From DATKDU01 sp035512595 (GTDB taxonomy: Bacteria > Planctomycetota > Planctomycetia > Pirellulales > Pirellulaceae): 48,190 bases of DNA. Below are positions 33,689 to 41,545 of the stretch, piece after piece (position 1 is the first letter of the stretch; each line of letters begins with the position of its first letter). The stretch spans positions 1-48,190 of the forward strand of contig DATKDU010000030.1 in assembly GCA_035512595.1 (NCBI GenBank). Reading direction: 5' to 3'. A program made the position numbers and the translations under genes. The notes under the pieces were generated by a model. It was not told the DNA's origin and searched no databases. It saw nothing but the letters and a program-made list of their open reading frames with translations.

Positions 33689-34954
33689 ATGACGTCGCGC
33701 CATTACTACCTGTCGATGATGCTCGCTGTGTCGGTAATTACGGCTCAGGCTGAAGACTGGCCCCGCTGGCGCGGCTCTCGCGGCGACGGGACGTGGACTG
33801 CGCCGCCGATTTCCGAGAAGTGGCCGGCCGAAGGGCTTGAGCCGGTTTGGAAGCAGCCGCTGGCGCCGGGGTACTCCGGCATTTCGGTCAGCGCAGGGCG
33901 CGTCTACACGATGGACCGGCCGTGGGCTGACGCCGAGAAGAAAACGCCGGCCGATGAGGAGCGAATTGTCTGTTTCGACGCGGCCAGCGGCGAGCCACTC
34001 TGGGAACATCGCTACGCCGCCAGTTACGCCAAGATCGACTACCCCAAAGGTCCGCGCTGCACGCCGACCGTCCACGACGGCCGCGTCTATACGCTCGGCA
34101 CTGCCGGCCACCTCCACTGCCTGGATGCCGCGACTGGCGAAGTTCTTTGGAGCCACGACCTGGTCGCCGAATCCAAGGCGCAGGTTCCGATGTGGGGGCT
34201 GGCCGCCTCCCCCGTGATCGAGAAAGACCTCGTCATCGTCCACGCCGGGCTCGCCGGCGGCGGATGCTACTCGGCCTACGATCGGCTGACGGGAAAAGAA
34301 GTCTGGCGCAGCGGCGACGACCCGGCCGGCTACGGCACGCCGATCGTCGTCGATCACGCGGGCATTCGCCTGCTCGTCGGCTGGAACCCCGAGCACGTCG
34401 TCGGCATCAATGCCGCGGACGGCGAGCTGCTCTGGAAAATCCCCTACAAAGTCACCTACGGCGTGTCGATGGCCACGCCGATCTTCCACGAGGGGATCGT
34501 TCTCGTCTGCGGCTATTGGGAAGGCTCCAAAGCGATCAAGCTGGGAGAGAAGCCGGAGCAAGCGGAGTTGCTATGGGAAGACAACCGCTATCTGCGCGGC
34601 GTGATGGACCAGCCGCTCTATAAGGGTGGCATCGGCTTTCTGCTCGACAAGCAGCACGGCATTGTCGGCTTTCGTTATGCCGACGGCGAGAAGCTGTGGA
34701 CCGACGACAACCGCCTGCATCCCCGCGACCGCAATCCGCAGGTGAGCATGGTCTGGCTGGGAAACACCGATCGGGCGATCGCTCTCAACGCCCAGGGGGA
34801 GCTGATCCTGATTCGCCTCACGCCCGAAGGACTGATCGAGCAGTCGCGGACGAAGATCGTCGGCAACACGTGGGCCCATCCGGCGTATGCGGGAGAGCAT
34901 GTCTACGCGCGGGATGATGAGCAGATCGTGTGCGTGCGGTTGACTGATAAGTAG
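33689..34954 (+). CDS. PQQ-like beta-propeller protein
   Basis: A 421-residue exported protein. A signal peptide (SMMLAVSVITAQAE) is followed at once by DWPRWRGSRGDGTW, the start signature of the planctomycete outer-membrane-biogenesis/PQQ-binding-like propeller family. Blade strands recur, each ending in a W-x-H or W-K motif: ASGEPLWEHRY, ATGEVLWSHDL, LTGKEVWRSGD, ADGELLWKIPY and ADGEKLWTDDN. It probably forms a seven- or eight-bladed propeller in the periplasm. Enzymatic activity is not evident. Its TAG stop codon is the first three bases of a REP-like dyad. Confidence 0.9.
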   Translation: MTSRHYYLSMMLAVSVITAQAEDWPRWRGSRGDGTWTAPPISEKWPAEGLEPVWKQPLAPGYSGISVSAGRVYTMDRPWADAEKKTPADEERIVCFDAASGEPLWEHRYAASYAKIDYPKGPRCTPTVHDGRVYTLGTAGHLHCLDAATGEVLWSHDLVAESKAQVPMWGLAASPVIEKDLVIVHAGLAGGGCYSAYDRLTGKEVWRSGDDPAGYGTPIVVDHAGIRLLVGWNPEHVVGINAADGELLWKIPYKVTYGVSMATPIFHEGIVLVCGYWEGSKAIKLGEKPEQAELLWEDNRYLRGVMDQPLYKGGIGFLLDKQHGIVGFRYADGEKLWTDDNRLHPRDRNPQVSMVWLGNTDRAIALNAQGELILIRLTPEGLIEQSRTKIVGNTWAHPAYAGEHVYARDDEQIVCVRLTDK

Positions 34955-35030
34955 GTCCCGCTTGCCGAGCGGGACCTTTGGCCGTATCAATCGCTGCAAG
35001 GTCCCGTCCGGCAGACGGGACCTACAAGTG
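34952..35030. repeat. REP-like double dyad (TAGGTCCCG family), copy 1
   Basis: TAGGTCCCGCTTGCCGAGCG opens with the stop codon of the preceding gene; the unit ends in GGCAGACGGGACCTA. Two inner dyads (GGTCCCGC..GCGGGACC and GGTCCCGTC..GACGGGACC) are joined by a short spacer. It is the reverse complement of the copy at 36618-36691. Confidence 0.88.
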
Positions 35031-35112
35031 GGACGGGCTTCCCGCCCCGGCGACGGGCTCTTTAGCCGGTCCTACAATGCAGCTTGACCCACAACCGCGA
35101 TAGGACCCATCC

Positions 35113-35991
35113 GTGACCGCACGCATTCTCGATGGCAAAGCCATCGCTAAAGAGATCGAGGCCGAGCTGATCGAAGAGGTTGCCGACTTCGTCGAGAACA
35201 ACGGCGTGGCCCCGTGTCTGGCCGCAGTTCTTGTCGGCGAAGATCCGGCCAGCCAGGTCTACGTCAAAAACAAACGCCTGGCTTGCGAGCGGATCGGCAT
35301 CGACAGCCGGCTTCACAAGCTGCCGGCGACGACCAGCGAGGAAGAGCTGCTTGAGCTCGTCTCGCAGCTCAACGAGGACGCGGAAGTCCATGGGATTCTC
35401 GTCCAACTGCCGCTGCCCGACCAGATCCGGGCGAGCAAAGTGCTCGACGCCGTGCATCCGCTCAAGGATGTCGATTGCTTCCACCCGGAAAACGTAGGAC
35501 TTCTCGCCCAGGGTCGCCCCCGTTTTCTTCCCTGCACGCCGCACGGCTGCCTGCAAATCCTCCATCGCAGCGGCATCGAGGTCTCCGGCCAGCATGCCAT
35601 CGTCGTCGGCCGCAGCGACATCGTCGGCCGGCCGCTGGCGACGATGCTCTCCTCGAAAGAGTCGCCGCTGGGAAAACAGAACGCCAACGCCACGGTCACG
35701 ATCGCTCACAGCCGCACGCATGACCTGGCGGCAATCGCGCGGCAGGCGGATATTCTGATCGCGGCCATTGGAATGCCGCGGTTCATCACCGCCGAGATGG
35801 TCAAGCCCGGCGCGACGGTGATCGACGTCGGCATCAACCGGACTGAGAGCGGCTTGTGTGGCGATGTCGATTTTCAGGCCGCGAAGGACGTCGCCGGCGC
35901 GATCACCCCCGTCCCCGGCGGCGTCGGGCCCCTGACGATCGTCATGCTGATGCACAACACGCTGGCGGCAGCGAGGTGGCAGGAGAGGTAA
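35113..35991 (+). CDS. folD: Methylene-THF dehydrogenase/cyclohydrolase
   Basis: A 292-residue bifunctional enzyme that interconverts 5,10-methylene-, methenyl- and 10-formyl-tetrahydrofolate, feeding purine and formyl-Met synthesis. Visible marks are the catalytic lysine in YVKNKRLACERIGI, the PLPDQIRASKVLDAV block, DVDCFHPENVGL, PCTPHGC, the NADP loop VVGRSDIVGRPLATML and the C-terminal TPVPGGVGPLTIVMLMHNT. All family motifs are intact and length is normal. The start is a GTG at 35113. It lies between the two REP-like double dyads and appears monocistronic. Confidence 0.96.
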   Translation: MTARILDGKAIAKEIEAELIEEVADFVENNGVAPCLAAVLVGEDPASQVYVKNKRLACERIGIDSRLHKLPATTSEEELLELVSQLNEDAEVHGILVQLPLPDQIRASKVLDAVHPLKDVDCFHPENVGLLAQGRPRFLPCTPHGCLQILHRSGIEVSGQHAIVVGRSDIVGRPLATMLSSKESPLGKQNANATVTIAHSRTHDLAAIARQADILIAAIGMPRFITAEMVKPGATVIDVGINRTESGLCGDVDFQAAKDVAGAITPVPGGVGPLTIVMLMHNTLAAARWQER

Positions 35992-36035
35992 GAGTCAGGA
36001 GTCGGAGCGTGTGAATCACACGGCAGCGGGAGTTC

Positions 36036-36125
36036 CGATCAATGCAAAATGTCCAATGCGAAGTGCAAGAGTCAAAGGGCGTCGATGAAAATGCCTTGCT
36101 GACTTTTGCATTTTGCATTGATCAT
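36036..36125. repeat. Heptamer array CAATGCA with fold-back
   Basis: Units CAATGCA, AAATGTC, CAATGCG and AAGTGCA have period 7, and the opposite arm (TTTTGCATTTTGCATTGATC) lies at 36104-36123. GATCAATGCAAAAT pairs perfectly with ATTTTGCATTGATC. Downstream, CTCACCA units (about 36157-36180) form a second period-7 array in the same spacer. Confidence 0.82.
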
Positions 36126-36197
36126 GTTGCATGTCCCTCGATTCATTCACACGCTCTCACCACTCACCACCCACCTCACCACGCCTTACAATCAGGC

Positions 36198-36620
36198 ATG
36201 CCCCAACAAAAACCCTTCCGCACCTCCCGCCGCGTCGAGTTCTGCGACACCGATGCGGCCGGAATTCTGCACTTCTCCGCCTTCTTTCAGCTCATGGAGC
36301 AGGCGGAGCACGAGCTGTTGCGGAGCGTGGGGCTGTCGGTGGTGATGAGCGATGATCAGGGGAAGATCAGTTGGCCGCGCGTGTCGGCCAAATGCGACTT
36401 CCGCTCGGCCGTCCATTTCGAGGAAGAATTGGCCATCGACGTCTCAATCGGCCGGCTGGGGACCAAGAGCGTCACGTATGCCTTTGCGGTGACTTGCCAG
36501 GGACGAGACGTGGCCGCCGGCGAGATCACCAGCGTCTGCTGCCGCCTCCGCGACGGGCAGCCCCCCGAGCCTATTGCGATCCCCGATTGGTTCCGGCAAA
36601 AACTGTCGGCATTCTTGTAG
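36198..36620 (+). CDS. YbgC/4-hydroxybenzoyl-CoA-type thioesterase
   Basis: A 140-residue hotdog-fold acyl-CoA thioesterase. The catalytic motif is CDTDAAGILHFSAFFQLMEQ, with the aspartate and the following G-I-x-H/F pattern of the YbgC family, and AEHELLRSVG helix after it. The later strands ISWPRVSAKCDFRSAVHFEE and TSVCCRLRDG complete the fold. Length is typical. The ATG at 36198 is chosen since the upstream open stretch is period-7 repeat. The in vivo substrate (acyl- or aromatic-CoA) cannot be told. Its TAG stop codon starts the second REP-like double dyad. Confidence 0.9.
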   Translation: MPQQKPFRTSRRVEFCDTDAAGILHFSAFFQLMEQAEHELLRSVGLSVVMSDDQGKISWPRVSAKCDFRSAVHFEEELAIDVSIGRLGTKSVTYAFAVTCQGRDVAAGEITSVCCRLRDGQPPEPIAIPDWFRQKLSAFL

Positions 36621-36691
36621 GTCCCGTCTGCCGGACGGGACCTTGGCGCGATCCGATGCCAACCGAGGTCCCGCTCGGCAAGCGGGACCTA
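36618..36691. repeat. REP-like double dyad (TAGGTCCCG family), copy 2
   Basis: It begins TAGGTCCCGTCTGCC, using the TAG stop of the thioesterase gene, and ends GCGGGACCTA, whose complement TAG is the stop of the minus-strand gene starting at 37771. Both ends therefore terminate genes. It is the reverse complement of the copy at 34952-35030, with a different inner spacer. Confidence 0.9.
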
Positions 36692-37771
36692 CTTGCGGAA
36701 CTTGCGGTTGAAAATTTCCGGATCGAACGGGTCGCGGGGCGTGAACACCCCGTCTGGCGACAGTGGAGCAGCATCCTTGGGGGGTGAAAACGGCAGCGGG
36801 GCGCCGTCGGCCGCTGTGGCGCTGGCTGCGGATTCCGCGGCGTCGATCGGCACTTCTGCCGAGGCCGGTTTCACATTCGGATCGTGCTTCTGCGAAAGGA
36901 GCGTCTGAGCCTTGCCGATGGTCGCCGGCGGCGCGGGAGCAGGAACGGTCAGCACGAGCCGCGTCCAGGCGACCAGGTCGTCGAGCTGGTGCTGCGTCCG
37001 CTTGTCGAACACGGCGGCCAGCGCCGCCCCGTGCCGCTTCTGCGGCAAGGTCAACAAGGGGCTCGCGTCAGGATTCTCCTTGTCCAAATACTTGAGGACG
37101 GCATACAAATTCTGCTGGGTGAACCGCTTGGAAGGGCCGGCACCGGCTGCCGGCCGGAGCAGACGAAAGTCGGAGCGAGCCGTCGGTCCGTGACAGCCGC
37201 CGGCCGCACAGCGATTGAGCAAGATCGGCTGCACGATCGCGGAAAATTTTTCCAGCGACCCCGGCGGCAGGGCGCGAATCGTCTTGTCGAGCTGCTCGGC
37301 ACTGACCGTCGCGGCCGTGCCGGGCTGTCGAACGGGGGACTTCTGCGGCGCGGCCAAAGCGAGCTTCAGCTTCCGCTCGACGGCTGCCACCCGGCTGTCT
37401 GTCGCATCCTTCCGCATGGCCGCGACGAGTTGCTCGCCGGCCTGGTGCGTCAGGGAGTGCCGCAGGCACCATTCGGCCAGATCGAGGTGCGGCGCGGCCC
37501 CTTTGCCGAGCATCGTCGCCCGCTTGTAGCGGTAGGCGTCATCCAGATCGACGCAGAACAACTCCACGTCGGCCGCGGCCAATCGCGCCTCGCCGCTGTC
37601 GCCGAACGTCACCAGATAATAGTCCCCGGCCCGCGTCACGTGCCCCTCGATCACGTTGCCGTTGCGCAGCAGCAAAACCCCCTGCTGAGGGGTCAGCACG
37701 GGTTCGGCGGCTGTCAGCGGCAGTGCGGCCGCCAAGACAAGCGCAGCGGCAATCGCGCGACGATGGAACAT
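36689..37771 (-). CDS. Secreted protein with heme-like CxxxxCH motif
   Basis: A 360-residue protein with a signal peptide (AIAAALVLAAALPLTAAEP). An N-terminal SH3-like stretch (VLLLRNGNVIEGHVTRAGDY and VTFGDSGEARLAAADVEL) is common in planctomycete secreted proteins. The middle is helical. At about residue 190 NRCAAGGCHGPTARSDFRL resembles a cytochrome c heme site but with four residues between the cysteines (C-AAGG-CH). The C-terminus is Pro/Ala/Ser-rich. Planctomycete-specific cytochrome-like proteins often show such variants; heme binding is not proven. It ends in the shared REP-like dyad and converges with the thioesterase gene. Confidence 0.78.
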   Translation of the reverse strand: MFHRRAIAAALVLAAALPLTAAEPVLTPQQGVLLLRNGNVIEGHVTRAGDYYLVTFGDSGEARLAAADVELFCVDLDDAYRYKRATMLGKGAAPHLDLAEWCLRHSLTHQAGEQLVAAMRKDATDSRVAAVERKLKLALAAPQKSPVRQPGTAATVSAEQLDKTIRALPPGSLEKFSAIVQPILLNRCAAGGCHGPTARSDFRLLRPAAGAGPSKRFTQQNLYAVLKYLDKENPDASPLLTLPQKRHGAALAAVFDKRTQHQLDDLVAWTRLVLTVPAPAPPATIGKAQTLLSQKHDPNVKPASAEVPIDAAESAASATAADGAPLPFSPPKDAAPLSPDGVFTPRDPFDPEIFNRKFRK

Positions 37772-37870
37772 GGCGCGGGGACGGTACTGGCAGACCGCCG
37801 GCGGGGTCAAGAGCGGTTGCAGCCCGCTGCCCGCTGATTCAGCTAGCTTGCATTAGCTGCGGAGCAGCGG

Positions 37871-39367
37871 CTAGGAGGCAAACCGCTCAAACAGATTCTT
37901 CGTCATTCGCTGGACCCGCTCGTCCGGTCCGGGCGGCGTGCCGCCGTGGGCAGAAGGGCGTAGATAACCGGGGGGCTCGGCCAGCCCGTCGCTCCACCAG
38001 ATCGTGGCCGCGTTGAAGACCAGGTTGTCCTTCGGCCCGGGATAGATCGTCGCCGTGTACTCGACTTCCTGCGGGCGGTTGCGGGAATAGACCGGACCGC
38101 GAGCGAGGACTTCCAGGCCGGGAATGTCCACCAGCGGCGGGCCGTGATGCTCCCAGCCGACGAGCCCGGGAATCGAGTCGCCGTTTTTCATCCTCGTTCC
38201 CGCAAACAGCCAATGCTGCGGCCGGATGCACGTCCAGTCGGCAGTGCCGTTGGCCGGGTCGGTGGTGCGGGCCCCCATCAGGCGGGCCGGATCGGGGCCG
38301 TGCTGCTTCCACTGCTTTGCTTTTTCGGAGGCGCGGTCGCGGTCGGAGTTCGATCCGCCGAATTTGCCGATTCGCTCGATGGTCCGATTGTCCACCCCGC
38401 TTCCTCCCGCGCGAATATCCAATACGCCGTCCACCGAATTGCCGCTGAAGAACGCGGCATTCACGCCCGCATCAATCGCCCGCTGGACATTGTCGTACAT
38501 CGCGAGCGACCAGTACTCATCGTGGCCGACCGAGAGGAAGGCCTTCGCCTTGAGCAGCCGCTCGGGACTCGCGTGCGTATCGATGTTCGAAATGTACGAG
38601 ACGTCGTAGCCCTGCTGCTCCATCCAGTAGGCCAGCGGGAACTCCCACAGCAAGAACTCGCCGGAGCCCTGCGACAGCGGGGCGTCAAAAATCTGCCTGT
38701 AACGGGCATACGGCCGGTCGAAGCTGACGGCGACATTGGGGCCGGTGTACCAATTGTGCGGCGGAGTGCCGTCGTCGTACAGCGACCACAGATCGGGCCA
38801 GCGGTTATAGGCGGCCCACGTCGTGTCGGAGCATTGAAAGAGAAAATCGCACTCGCGGTTATCGCGGACGATGAAGATCAAGTAGCTTTCCAGCTTCTCG
38901 CGCTGCTCGGTCAGCTTGCCGACGTAAACGCCGCTGAGCCAGTCGTCGGGAATTGTCAGCTTGGCGGCCGTTTCCCACTGGCATTCGCGAAGCCGCACGT
39001 CGCCCACCGGCGGATCGGCCTGCGGGGAACCATCCAGTGGCCCCAGCCGCTCCATCAGCCGCCCACCTTTGCCGCCGTAGTAGCCCAGCCGATAGAGATC
39101 GATCGTGAATTTGGACGCCGGGTTGGTGCTGACTTTGAATTCGATCGTCTCGCCGGCGCTGACGCTCGTCCGCGAGCAATAGCCTTCGATCCACGGGCAG
39201 CGGTACTGGGTGGGGGGATCGATGCGGGTATTGGTCAGCAGCCAGTCGGTCGTGCCGGGCTTTCTGTTTTCTTCAGAGATCTTGTCGGAGCGGGCTGGCG
39301 CAGCGCCGATGCAAGTTGCGGCAATGCCGAGCCCGGCGGTGCCTTGAAGGAATTCGCGTCGGTCCAT
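37871..39367 (-). CDS. Tat-exported N,N-dimethylformamidase beta-like protein
   Basis: A 498-residue protein. It starts MDRREFLQGTAGLGIAATC, a twin-arginine signal, so it is exported folded. The main part matches the C-terminal domain of the large (beta) subunit of N,N-dimethylformamidase: IDLYRLGYYGGKGGRLM, LIFIVRD, SYISNIDTHASPERLLKAKA, FLSVGHDEYWS and the NAAFFSGNSVD block. The real enzyme is cytoplasmic and uses iron; many planctomycete relatives are of unknown function, so the substrate should not be assumed. The ATG at 39367 is used because it gives an ordinary Tat signal. Confidence 0.85.
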   Translation of the reverse strand: MDRREFLQGTAGLGIAATCIGAAPARSDKISEENRKPGTTDWLLTNTRIDPPTQYRCPWIEGYCSRTSVSAGETIEFKVSTNPASKFTIDLYRLGYYGGKGGRLMERLGPLDGSPQADPPVGDVRLRECQWETAAKLTIPDDWLSGVYVGKLTEQREKLESYLIFIVRDNRECDFLFQCSDTTWAAYNRWPDLWSLYDDGTPPHNWYTGPNVAVSFDRPYARYRQIFDAPLSQGSGEFLLWEFPLAYWMEQQGYDVSYISNIDTHASPERLLKAKAFLSVGHDEYWSLAMYDNVQRAIDAGVNAAFFSGNSVDGVLDIRAGGSGVDNRTIERIGKFGGSNSDRDRASEKAKQWKQHGPDPARLMGARTTDPANGTADWTCIRPQHWLFAGTRMKNGDSIPGLVGWEHHGPPLVDIPGLEVLARGPVYSRNRPQEVEYTATIYPGPKDNLVFNAATIWWSDGLAEPPGYLRPSAHGGTPPGPDERVQRMTKNLFERFAS

Positions 39368-39477
39368 GTTGCACGCAGGAGGGGGCAGAGCGGAATGCGG
39401 TCTGCTCACTATAATGCGCCGGACCTCGTCGTTGTTATCTGCCAGCCAGTCCTTCTATCTATTGCGCGGAGGCTTCC

Positions 39478-39942
39478 ATGCCCGTCAGCCCCATCCCCGC
39501 CGGTTATCACAGCGTCACGCCGTACCTGATCGTCAGCGACGGCCAGCGTGCGATCGAGTTTTACAAGCGGGCCTTCGGCGCCACCGAAGTCCTGCGCTTG
39601 CAAACCCCCGACGGCAAGATCGGCCACGCGGAAGTCAAGATCGGCGACTGCCACGTGATGCTGGCCGACGAGTTTCCCGAAATGGGGGCCAAGAGCCCGC
39701 AGTCGATCGGCGGCACCCCCGTCGGCTTCTGCATCTACCTGGCCGACGTCGATGCGGCATTCGACAAGGCTGTCACCGCCGGCGGAAAGGTCGAGCGGCC
39801 GGTTCAGGACCAGTTCTACGGCGACCGCTCGGGAACGATCCTCGATCCCTTCGGCCACAAGTGGACTCTGGCGACGCACATCGAAGACGTGCCGCAAGAA
39901 GAAGTGGAGCGAAGATTCGCGGCAATGATGGAGCCGGCGTAG
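39478..39942 (+). CDS. VOC-family (PhnB/glyoxalase-like) protein
   Basis: A 154-residue protein with two beta-alpha-beta-beta-beta modules. Marks are SVTPYLIVSDGQRAIEFYKR, AFGATEVLRLQTPDG, HAEVKIGDCHVMLAD, and the second module VGFCIYLADVDAAFDKAVTA and GDRSGTILDPFGHKWTLATH. The pattern resembles the PhnB-like group. It may bind metal or an antibiotic-like ligand, but no specific substrate is evident. The gene stands alone between a convergent aminotransferase and the divergent Tat-exported protein. Confidence 0.9.
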   Translation: MPVSPIPAGYHSVTPYLIVSDGQRAIEFYKRAFGATEVLRLQTPDGKIGHAEVKIGDCHVMLADEFPEMGAKSPQSIGGTPVGFCIYLADVDAAFDKAVTAGGKVERPVQDQFYGDRSGTILDPFGHKWTLATHIEDVPQEEVERRFAAMMEPA

Positions 39943-39968
39943 TCAGCGGCAGGCGTGCGACGTGAGTC

Positions 39969-40028
39969 TTATGGTACCTGGTACTCAGTACTCGGTACTC
40001 GGTACTCGGTACTCGGTACCTGGTACTT
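39969..40028. repeat. Heptamer array GGTACTC between convergent genes
   Basis: Exact period-7 units GGTACCT, GGTACTC, AGTACTC, GGTACTC (three times), GGTACCT. It abuts the stop codon of the minus-strand aminotransferase, and the GGTACC units are palindromic. It fills nearly the whole gap between the two convergent genes. Confidence 0.9.
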
Positions 40029-41185
40029 TACGCCGTTGCGTTCATCTCCCGCAAAACATTTCCCAGCCGATCGATCTCTTCTTCGATCGCATACCCGTGC
40101 GGGCTGAGCCGAATCCCGCCGCCGCGGCAGGCGACGGCAATGCGGCGGTCGGCAAGCTGCTGGCGGATCTGCTGCGGCTCGGCATTCGGCGTCTGAAACG
40201 TGACGATGCCGCTGCGGTGGTTCCCTTCGTGAGGGCTGACCAGCGGCAATCCCAATTCGCGCAGCTTGGCGACGGCATAGTCGGTAATCTCGAGCACTCG
40301 CTCGGCGACAGGCGAGGCATGCGGCCCGACGCCCAGATCGCGGAGCATTTCCAGGCTGGCGTTCAGTCCCGTGAAGCCCACCATGTTCTGCGAGCCCCCT
40401 TCGTACCGCACTGCCGCCGGCTTGAGCTTGAATTCGATCTGGTCGTAGCGGCTGCCGGCCAGGACACTGTGCCAGCCGCAGATCATCGGCCGCAAGCGAT
40501 CGAGATGCTCGCGGCGGATGTAGAGCAGCCCGGCCCCTTCCGGACCGAGCATCCACTTGTGGCCATCGGCAGCCGCAAAATCGATGCCGCTGGTTTGCAC
40601 GTCGAGCGGAAAGACTCCCAGCCCTTGAATGGCGTCCAGAAACAAGAGCGCCCCGCGGCGATGGGCCAAGGCGGCAACCTCCGCCGGGTCGATCCGCCAG
40701 CCGCTGGCGTACCCCACCCAACTGATGGTGACGATGCGGGTCCGCGCATCGATCGCGTCTTCGAGCCGCGCCAAATCGACGCGGCCGCTATCCACCGGTA
40801 CCAGCCGGGTCTCGACCCCTCGCGACTGGAGGTTCATCCAGGGGTATAGGTTGGAGGGAAACTCGTTGGCCAGCGTGACGACGTTGTCTCCCGGCTGCCA
40901 GGGAAACCCTTCGGCCACGAGCGTAATGCCGGTCGTCGTGTTGGGGACGAGGGCGATTTCGGCCGGATCGGCGTGGATCATGGCCGCGGCAGTGCCTCGC
41001 AAAGATTCCATCCGCTTGGCCCAGCGGGGCCAGACCGAATCCCCTTCCTCGGCGGCTTCATCCAGCCACTGAGCGATGGCCTGGCGAGCCGGCTGCGGCA
41101 GCGGGGCGACTGCCGCGTGGTCGAAATAGGCCCAGCGGCGGGCGACGGGCATCAGGTCTCGGAAGGGAGCGATCGAACCGGACAT
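40028..41185 (-). CDS. Class V PLP-dependent aminotransferase
   Basis: A 385-residue fold-type I PLP enzyme of the cysteine desulfurase/isopenicillin-N-epimerase group. Marks are YFDHAAVAPLPQPARQAI, the IALVPNTTTGITLVAEGFPW block that holds phosphate, the aspartate region LFLDAIQGLGVFPLDV, and the PLP lysine in DGHKWMLGPEGAGLLY. There is no typical catalytic cysteine loop or CSD partner gene, so a desulfurase role is not assured. It could be an amino acid lyase or epimerase. The start codon at 41185 has the family N-terminus nearby and is accepted. Confidence 0.9.
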   Translation of the reverse strand: MSGSIAPFRDLMPVARRWAYFDHAAVAPLPQPARQAIAQWLDEAAEEGDSVWPRWAKRMESLRGTAAAMIHADPAEIALVPNTTTGITLVAEGFPWQPGDNVVTLANEFPSNLYPWMNLQSRGVETRLVPVDSGRVDLARLEDAIDARTRIVTISWVGYASGWRIDPAEVAALAHRRGALLFLDAIQGLGVFPLDVQTSGIDFAAADGHKWMLGPEGAGLLYIRREHLDRLRPMICGWHSVLAGSRYDQIEFKLKPAAVRYEGGSQNMVGFTGLNASLEMLRDLGVGPHASPVAERVLEITDYAVAKLRELGLPLVSPHEGNHRSGIVTFQTPNAEPQQIRQQLADRRIAVACRGGGIRLSPHGYAIEEEIDRLGNVLREMNATA

Positions 41186-41347
41186 CGGCCAATCCTGACA
41201 ATGAAGGGGAGGAAAATCGCTCCAAGCGGTAAAACCACGCCGTAAATGCGGGTCCCTTGGTGACAGCGGCGCAAGTCGAATTATACTTACGCGGATATGA
41301 GTTCAGGAAATTGGACGGCTGGCCGTGCACCTTCGAGGACGCAGCGA

Positions 41348-41539
41348 ATGCCCAAGGCGCTCTGTTTGGCGGGGATGGTGGTCTCCATCCTCCTGGCGAT
41401 ACTCTTTTTATTCGACCTGGTAGCGCCGGCCTCCATCGCCCCGTTCCGCGGCACGAGCTGGCTGATGGACATCTCGTTCCTGATCTGCTCGATCCTGCTG
41501 GGGATCATGAGTTGGCTGACGTTTCGGGAGCAGGTCTGA
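41348..41539 (+). CDS. Small two-helix membrane protein
   Basis: A 63-residue protein starting MPKALCLAGMVVSILLAILF, with two hydrophobic helices (about residues 5-27 and 34-55) and a short loop (VAPASIAPFRGTSWLM). GAGG at 41335-41338 favours the ATG at 41348 over the in-frame ATG at 41297, which has no ribosome site. It has no relatives that I recognise. It converges almost end to end with the next minus-strand gene (six bases apart). Confidence 0.7.
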   Translation: MPKALCLAGMVVSILLAILFLFDLVAPASIAPFRGTSWLMDISFLICSILLGIMSWLTFREQV

Positions 41540-41545
41540 GCTGCT

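Noticed and set aside
39969..40028. CRISPR-like array
   Set aside because: The units are seven bases, contiguous, with no spacers and no cas genes nearby.
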